From: CBDFGT01 sp965247225
GTDB taxonomy: Bacteria > Pseudomonadota > Alphaproteobacteria > Rhizobiales > Rhizobiaceae
Direction of reading: 5' to 3'
NCBI GenBank assembly: GCA_965247225.1
Contig: CBDFGT010000019.1
Location: 124,001-188,000 of the forward strand
Length of the DNA stretch: 64,000 bases
Both the position numbers and the translations under genes were made by a program. This document shows, one piece after another, positions 62,600 through 64,000 of this stretch. The notes beneath the pieces were generated by a model that was given only the letters and a program-made list of their open reading frames with translations, did no database searches and was not told where the DNA came from. The first letter of the stretch is position 1; every line of letters starts with the position of its first letter.

Positions 62600-63229
62600 T
62601 CAGCTCATCAGGGTTGATTTGATGCCGTCGACCACAAATTGAACAGCAAGGGCTGCAAGCAGCACGCCCAGAAGCCTGGTGAGGATAGCGCGTCCTGTAA
62701 TGCCCAGAAACCTGTCCAGCCGGTCAGCAATGACAAGTGCACCCAGGAGGATGCCCATGCAGGCTGCAATGACCAGAATAAGCGCACTGCGCTCCAATGG
62801 TGACGGGAACGAACCGGCGAGGAGTATTGTTGCCGAAATGGCTCCTGGACCCGCAATCAGCGGCAGTGCCAGCGGAAACACGGCAATATTGTGTATATGA
62901 TCCCTGGTGATGGCGGTTTCTGTTGTCTTTTCCTTGCGTTCCTGGCGTTTTTCGAAAATCATTTCAAAGGCAATGAAAAACAGCAAAAATCCGCCTGCAA
63001 TGCGGAATGCGCCGATGGAAATGCCCAGAAGGCCAAGCACGCTGGCTCCGGATATGGCAAAGAGGGTAAGAATGCCCAGAGCAATGGCCGTTCCGCGCAT
63101 GGCGACCTGAATGCGCTGGGCGCGGGTCATGCCGCCGGTCAGGCCCAGAAAAATCGGAGACAGGCCGGGCGGGTCAATGATGACAATAAGGGTTGTGAAC
63201 GCATTGATCAGCTGTTCAAGATTGGCCAC
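62600..63229 (-). CDS. MarC family integral membrane protein
   Basis: A 209-residue protein with six predicted helices. The family segments are FTTLIVIIDPPGLSPIFLGLT at the N-terminus, GGFLLFFIAFEMIFEKR near residue 80 and AVFPLALPLIAGPGAISATI near 115. MarC proteins were once linked to multiple antibiotic resistance, but this is not supported and the function is unknown. It diverges from gyrA. Confidence 0.92.
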   Translation of the reverse strand: MANLEQLINAFTTLIVIIDPPGLSPIFLGLTGGMTRAQRIQVAMRGTAIALGILTLFAISGASVLGLLGISIGAFRIAGGFLLFFIAFEMIFEKRQERKEKTTETAITRDHIHNIAVFPLALPLIAGPGAISATILLAGSFPSPLERSALILVIAACMGILLGALVIADRLDRFLGITGRAILTRLLGVLLAALAVQFVVDGIKSTLMS

Positions 63230-63496
63230 GACAATTCCCCGTTTTATTGTTTCCCCTCACCCGTGGTACTGTAATTTTCACCTGAAAAACAGCGTATTCT
63301 GGCTGCAGGATCGTCACGGAACGGCAAAGAATGCGGTTTGTCATCCGGTTCGTGACAAGCCTGTTCAAAACCTGTCTGAAAAATTGGCGCCGCCCGACGC
63401 TATGGGCTATAAGTTCCGTGATTCCAGAATACACAGCTTTTCCAAAAGGCTCCAGGCCCAGACAAGCCCAACGCTCTAACAGGATTGTGACCTCCC

Positions 63497-64000
63497 TTGA
63501 CTGAACAAACCACTCCCGGCGGAAAAAACCCGACAGGCATCGAGCCTATATCCATTGTCGAGGAAATGCAGCGCTCCTACCTTGACTACGCGATGAGCGT
63601 TATTGTCAGCCGCGCACTTCCCGATGTTCGAGACGGATTGAAGCCGGTGCACCGGCGCATTCTTTACGGCATGTCGGAACTGGGGATCGACTGGAACAAG
63701 AAATATGTCAAATGCGCCCGTGTTACCGGCGACGTGATGGGTAAATACCATCCGCACGGAAATGCTGCCATTTATGATGCACTGGCCCGCATGGCGCAGG
63801 ACTGGTCCCTGCGACTGCCGCTGATCGACGGGCAGGGCAATTTCGGTTCGGTCGACGGCGATCCTCCGGCGGCCGAACGGTATACCGAATGCCGTTTGCA
63901 AAAGGCGGCGCATTCGCTGCTGGATGATCTTGACAAGGATACTGTCGATTTTCGCGACAACTATGACGGCACGCTGAGCGAGCCTGTTGTCGTTCCCGCC
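63497..64000 (+). CDS. gyrA: DNA gyrase subunit A (3' end outside window)
   Basis: The first 168 residues of the DNA-cleaving gyrase subunit. They include IEPISIVEEMQRSYLDYAMS, SRALPDVRDGLKPVHRRILY, the quinolone region MGKYHPHGNAAIYDALARMA and the RYTECRLQKAA segment with the catalytic Tyr. The start is TTG 63497: an in-frame stop lies at 63488-63490 and no ATG occurs before the conserved IEPISI block. The residue equivalent to E. coli Ser83 is Ala (codon 63764-63766). The gene runs off the window. Confidence 0.96.
   Translation, partial: MTEQTTPGGKNPTGIEPISIVEEMQRSYLDYAMSVIVSRALPDVRDGLKPVHRRILYGMSELGIDWNKKYVKCARVTGDVMGKYHPHGNAAIYDALARMAQDWSLRLPLIDGQGNFGSVDGDPPAAERYTECRLQKAAHSLLDDLDKDTVDFRDNYDGTLSEPVVVPA

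Noticed and set aside
1..64000. CRISPR arrays or phage genes
   Set aside because: No regularly spaced repeats and no phage structural or integrase genes seen.

Overview
The window is a chromosomal segment from an alphaproteobacterium of the order Hyphomicrobiales, most like the Brucella/Ochrobactrum/Bartonella group. The reasons are an Omp2-type porin, an IalB family protein, phosphatidylcholine synthase, a cysG-DUF2849-cysI-DUF934 sulfur operon, a GAAC-N7-GAAC SOS box between uvrA and ssb, a Brucella-like GyrA N-terminus, and four copies of a roughly 108-base two-palindrome repeat resembling rhizobial RIME or Brucella Bru-RS elements. The family placement is inference from remembered families, not from a search.

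Layout. 1-4516: hflX (5' end cut by the window), a DGPF/YCII protein with its ECF sigma factor, mazG and a nucleoside deaminase. 4798-9696: assimilatory sulfite reduction operon and ferredoxin-NADP reductase; the siroheme synthase gene carries a one-base frameshift near 4941. 9745-13456: GntR regulator with a divergent DHDPS-family lyase, an Omp2-like porin with a hairpin over its ribosome binding site, a possible glycosyltransferase remnant and a DUF3830 protein. 13457-14124 holds no gene I recognise.

14125-30149 is the most interesting part: a purine/nucleoside scavenging island. It encodes guanine deaminase, two adenine deaminase-family paralogues, a GATase1-like protein, a LacI repressor, a creatininase-like hydrolase, an E. 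coli-type cytidine deaminase, an MTA/SAH deaminase-like amidohydrolase, a nucleoside hydrolase and a BMP-type ABC importer. It is arranged as two divergent pairs of operons, and each divergent promoter region contains a similar LacI-type palindrome (TGTAAA-YCGC-TTTA). The working model is import of nucleosides, cleavage of the glycosidic bond and deamination of the bases under one repressor.

30361-31091 is a scarred junction: repeat copy, deleted IS5-family transposase, tRNA-Lys, second repeat copy. 31125-36213 holds ccdA, a secreted serine hydrolase, an AEC permease, a UbiH-type hydroxylase and pcs. 36427-41102 is a second BMP-type importer with a different gene order. 41290-64000 is largely housekeeping: CNNM-type protein, glmU, glmS, a DUF502 protein, recG, sdhE, mfd, a FrnE-like oxidoreductase, a YejA-like binding protein, ialB, allophanate hydrolase, uvrA, ssb, marC and the start of gyrA (cut by the window end).
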